This document shows positions 5,587-7,999 of a stretch of DNA of 7,999 bases, piece by piece (the stretch's first letter is position 1; every line of letters begins with the position of its first letter). Origin of the DNA: Candidatus Bathyarchaeota archaeon (GTDB taxonomy: Archaea; Thermoproteota; Bathyarchaeia; RBG-16-48-13; GCA-020355125); the NCBI GenBank assembly GCA_030607815.1, contig JAUWJG010000036.1, positions 1-7,999 on the forward strand, written 5' to 3'. The notes beneath the pieces are model-generated. The model did not search any database. It saw only the letters and a program-made list of their open reading frames with translations, and was not told the origin of the DNA. Both the position numbers and the translations under genes were made by a program.

Positions 5587-6936
5587 TCACAGTTGATGAG
5601 CCTGAGCATAGTCCATCGCTTCATGTACGCTTTGAAAACCGTATTTGATTTCATCAAATTCATTTCTAAACGTTAATATATCCTCCTTCACTTCAGATGG
5701 ACGCCTCTTATTTTCTATGATAAGTAGTATTAAGTCACAGAGATGTTTGACATCGCTCTCTTTGAAACCACGTCGAGTCACTTCTTGGAAACCTATTCGA
5801 AGCCCTGAAGGATCATCCTTATGATGTTGATCATCGTAGGGTAACAAGTTTTTATTTAGAATAATATTAGCATCTTCTAATTTCTGGGCCACAATCTTTC
5901 CACCACCAAATTGGAGAACATCCACAGCAATCTGATGCGACTTTGTGAAGCCTTTATCTGCACCTAAAACTTTTACCCCTCGTTCAAACAAATACTCTCC
6001 TGCTGTCTGAGCGTTTTTAATCGTTTGCTTTGCAAGTTCTCTACCGAATACCCGTAATTCTAAGGCAGCTAGACCCAATGCTGGAAAACGTCCAAGGTGA
6101 GTGTTTGAGGTTGTTAACGGAAAAATCGAATACTGAATCTTTTTTATTCCAGTTTTCATTCTTTCATCATCTCTATTCGCAAACACTAAACCCCCTTGAG
6201 GACCCGGAAAAGTTTTATGGGTTGAAGCAGTCACAAAATCAGCACCCTCTTTAAGAGGGTCTTGAAATTCTCCACCAGCTATCAATCCCAACACATGAGC
6301 AGCATCGTAAACAATGTAGGCTCCAACCTCTCTAGCGACATCTTTCAACTCCTTTACTGGATGGGGAAATTGAAAGAGACTACCTCCAAACGTCACTATT
6401 CCAGGGCGTGAAGCTCTGATAATCATTGCAGACTTATCAGGATCAATATTCATATTGGTAACATTAAAAACGTGGTTAATAGTCTCTAAACCTATGATTT
6501 TCCCCGCAAGACCAGAATAATCATGGGTTATGTGAGCTCCACTGCTAAGGGGAGCTACAACCATCCGGTTGTTCTTGGTTGCTAGAGAAAGTCCTTTAAA
6601 TGTTGCAAGATTTGCGTGAGTACCTGAAACGAGTCTTATATCAGCCCAAGCACATCCAAACAAGTTTTTGATTAGATCAATTGTGAAATTTTCAATCTTT
6701 GTCACATATTTCTGTCCTTGATAATGCCTTGTTTTAACATGACCTTCTAAATCGTTTTCACCTTCAGCATATCTACATTCTAAATCTTGTGAGAGACTCA
6801 GCATTTCACAGACAGCTGGAGACTTTAAGCCTTCACTAGCAATTAGGTTAATACATTCTGTACGTCTATACACTTCATGTTTCTTCGTTGCCTCAACTAA
6901 CTTTTGAATTATCTGATAATGATTTTTTATGACCAA
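5587..6936 (-). CDS. glyA: Serine hydroxymethyltransferase
   Basis: PLP enzyme that moves a one-carbon unit between serine and a tetrahydropterin (folate, or methanopterin-type in many archaea), interconverting serine and glycine. 449 residues, close to usual length. Motifs: NLIASEG (30-36) with the catalytic Glu E35, YAEG (57-60), HYQGQKYV (71-78), SGTHAN (104-109), APLSSGAHITH (128-138), DAAHVLGLIAGGEFQDP (211-227) with the Asp that contacts the PLP nitrogen, the PLP lysine in ASTHKTFPGPQGG (K241), and the substrate carboxylate Arg in GLRIG (R380). The short insert around YDDQHHKDDPSG and the FPGPQGG wording are of the archaeal kind. The start is a TTG codon (plus-strand CAA at 6934-6936) with GGTG five bases ahead; no ATG or GTG starts nearby and an in-frame stop lies seven codons upstream. 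It is convergent with adk and divergent from aIF2-gamma. Confidence 0.96.
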   Translation of the reverse strand: MVIKNHYQIIQKLVEATKKHEVYRRTECINLIASEGLKSPAVCEMLSLSQDLECRYAEGENDLEGHVKTRHYQGQKYVTKIENFTIDLIKNLFGCAWADIRLVSGTHANLATFKGLSLATKNNRMVVAPLSSGAHITHDYSGLAGKIIGLETINHVFNVTNMNIDPDKSAMIIRASRPGIVTFGGSLFQFPHPVKELKDVAREVGAYIVYDAAHVLGLIAGGEFQDPLKEGADFVTASTHKTFPGPQGGLVFANRDDERMKTGIKKIQYSIFPLTTSNTHLGRFPALGLAALELRVFGRELAKQTIKNAQTAGEYLFERGVKVLGADKGFTKSHQIAVDVLQFGGGKIVAQKLEDANIILNKNLLPYDDQHHKDDPSGLRIGFQEVTRRGFKESDVKHLCDLILLIIENKRRPSEVKEDILTFRNEFDEIKYGFQSVHEAMDYAQAHQL

Positions 6937-6941
6937 ATTAA

Positions 6942-6945
6942 CACC
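6942..6945 (-). promoter_or_regulatory. Ribosome binding site fixing the TTG start of glyA
   Basis: On the minus strand GGTG, within GTTGGTGT, sits five bases before the TTG, the same core as the AGGTG before the aminotransferase gene. Confidence 0.55.
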
Positions 6946-6973
6946 AACTAAGAATTAATTTAGTGAAATGAAC

Positions 6974-6985
6974 CTTAAAAAAAGC
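6974..6985 (-). promoter_or_regulatory. TATA-like promoter of glyA
   Basis: On the minus strand GCTTTTTTTAAG gives a TATA-like element about 40 bases before the TTG, predicting a transcript start near 6954 and a leader of under 20 bases. It overlaps the left A/T palindrome. Confidence 0.4.
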
Positions 6986-7016
6986 TTTTTGGTAAAAATT
7001 TAAAAAAACTTTTTTT
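6975..7016. repeat. Two palindromic A/T tracts in direct repeat between glyA and aIF2-gamma
   Basis: TTAAAAAAAGCTTTTT (6975-6990) and TTAAAAAAACTTTTTTT (7000-7016) are near copies offset by 25 bases. Each is itself palindromic: AAAAAGCTTTTT (6979-6990), and seven A, one C, seven T (7002-7016). They lie in the divergent promoter region and may be operator sites, core promoter A/T boxes, or intrinsically bent DNA. Confidence 0.55.
6996..7008 (+). promoter_or_regulatory. Possible TATA-like element for aIF2-gamma
   Basis: AAATTTAAAAAAA resembles an archaeal TATA box. A start near 7028 would give a leader of about 90 bases containing a 16-codon reading frame. No better box is seen nearer the ATG at 7120. 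Confidence 0.3.
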
Positions 7017-7056
7017 AATCACATTCAAAGTTAACTACTTCATAGAAAATCTAGAA

Positions 7057-7107
7057 ATGAAATTAGAAAAGGTTAAAGTATTAGAAAAAGAACTAAAACC
7101 AAACTAA
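7057..7107 (+). other. Possible upstream reading frame in the aIF2-gamma leader
   Basis: An ATG opens 16 codons (MKLEKVKVLEKELKPN) and ends at TAA 12 bases before the aIF2-gamma ATG, in the same frame. The peptide is charged and lysine/glutamate-rich. It could be a translated leader peptide or chance in A-rich DNA; no clear ribosome binding site precedes it. Confidence 0.2.
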
Positions 7108-7119
7108 GAAGGAAAATTC

Positions 7120-7999
7120 ATGATTCAAAATCTTCTCCCAAAGCAACCAGAAGTTAACATAGGAACTTTAGGACATGTAGATAATGGTAAATCTACGCTA
7201 GTCCAAGCAATGACTGGAATATGGACTTCAAAACATAGTGAAGAAATTAAAAGAGGAATCACAATAAGAATTGGGTATGCTGACGCTGCATTTTACAAGT
7301 GTACAAAATGTGGTAATTATGTTAATAAAGAAATATGTCCAAAATGTAATACTTCCGGAGAGTTTTTGAGAGCCGTCAGTTTTGTTGATTGCCCAGGCCA
7401 CCACAGCCTAATGGTCACTATGTTAGCAGGTGCATCTCTAATGGACGGAGCCTTATTGATATTATCTGCTACTGAAAAATGTCCACAACCCCAAGATAGA
7501 GAACATTTAGCTGCGGCACAAATTGTTGGTATAGATAAAATCGTTATAGTTCAAAATAAGATAGATGTTGTTGAGAGAGAACAAATTGTGGAAAATTATA
7601 ATCAAATCCAAGATTTTATAGAAGGCACTATTATAGAAAATGCCCCCATCATTCCTGTAAGTGCTCAACAATCAACAAATATAGATGTGTTAATAGAAGC
7701 CATCGAAAAAAACATTCCTACGCCTAAAAAAGATCCAAAACAACCACCGATCATGCCCATACTACGATCCTTGGATGTTAATCGTCCAGTTACATCAGCG
7801 GAACAACTCTTGGGCGGTGTGATTGGAGGGTCCATTTTAGAAGGGGTTTTCAAAGTAGGCGATAAAGTTGAAATTAAACCCGGAATTCGAATTGAAAAAA
7901 AAGGAAAAATACACTATGACTCCGTGTATACAGAAATAATTAGTCTTCAAGCAGTAGGAAGAGATGTGAATGAAGCTACACCGGGGGGATTAATTGGAG
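7120..7999 (+). CDS. eif2g: Translation initiation factor 2 subunit gamma (3' end missing)
   Basis: GTPase core of archaeal IF2, which with alpha and beta brings initiator Met-tRNA to the small ribosomal subunit. 293 residues are visible of an expected 410 or so; the gene leaves the window within domain II. Order: G1 GHVDNGKST (18-26); switch 1 with IWTSKHSEEIKRGITIRIGYA (34-54); zinc knuckle C61-x2-C64 and C73-x2-C76; G3 DCPGHH (90-95); KCPQPQDREHL (120-130); G4 NKID (146-149); G5 SAQ (181-183); linker TPKKDP; then domain II with LDVNRP and GGVIGGSI (232-239). Unusual: the His of VDHGKT is Asn (N22), and APGHE reads CPGHH. The ATG at 7120 gives the usual short lead before QPEVNIGTLGHVD; AAGGA (7109-7113) is a weak binding site. 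Its text is closest, from memory, to crenarchaeal aIF2-gamma. Confidence 0.96.
   Translation, partial: MIQNLLPKQPEVNIGTLGHVDNGKSTLVQAMTGIWTSKHSEEIKRGITIRIGYADAAFYKCTKCGNYVNKEICPKCNTSGEFLRAVSFVDCPGHHSLMVTMLAGASLMDGALLILSATEKCPQPQDREHLAAAQIVGIDKIVIVQNKIDVVEREQIVENYNQIQDFIEGTIIENAPIIPVSAQQSTNIDVLIEAIEKNIPTPKKDPKQPPIMPILRSLDVNRPVTSAEQLLGGVIGGSILEGVFKVGDKVEIKPGIRIEKKGKIHYDSVYTEIISLQAVGRDVNEATPGGLIG

Overview
The window is AT-rich DNA from an archaeon. Evidence for archaea: a TrpB2-type tryptophan synthase beta chain, a SerK-type (ParB-fold) free serine kinase, the gamma subunit of initiation factor 2 (aIF2-gamma) with a zinc knuckle, TATA-like boxes placed for short leaders, and Shine-Dalgarno motifs of the GGTG type. 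The aIF2-gamma wording (IWTSKHSEEIKRG, GGVIGGSI) leans to the TACK side of the archaea. I cannot name a lineage with confidence.

Layout, left to right. trpB2 runs off the left edge and reads rightward (1-1176), followed by a T-rich stop. A class V aminotransferase follows (1345-2418). Directly behind it, in a stretch with no intact ORF, lies what I read as a decayed N-terminal piece of a classical D-3-phosphoglycerate dehydrogenase gene (serA, about 2443-2705), then a hairpin plus T-run terminator (2744-2765) and a TATA-like promoter (about 2790-2802). That promoter serves a divergent D-2-hydroxyacid dehydrogenase (2847-3743) and, 10 bases later, a SerK-like kinase (3754-4617). A bacterial-type, zinc-LID adenylate kinase (4733-5416) has its own TATA-like box. 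It converges on glyA (serine hydroxymethyltransferase, minus strand, 5587-6936, TTG start). glyA is divergent from aIF2-gamma (7120 onward, cut by the right edge) across a promoter region with two palindromic A/T tracts.

The genes fit a serine/O-phosphoserine neighbourhood. By family knowledge, SerK makes O-phosphoserine from serine with ADP and releases AMP; adenylate kinase turns AMP plus ATP back into ADP. A class V aminotransferase and a SerA-like dehydrogenase can link phosphoserine to phosphohydroxypyruvate and 3-phosphoglycerate. TrpB2 enzymes can use O-phosphoserine to make tryptophan. GlyA interconverts serine and glycine. The joint role is inference from content and order. Two facts complicate it: the intact dehydrogenase lacks the usual catalytic Glu, and the more classical serA survives only as a remnant.

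No tRNA, rRNA, CRISPR array or insertion sequence was recognised.
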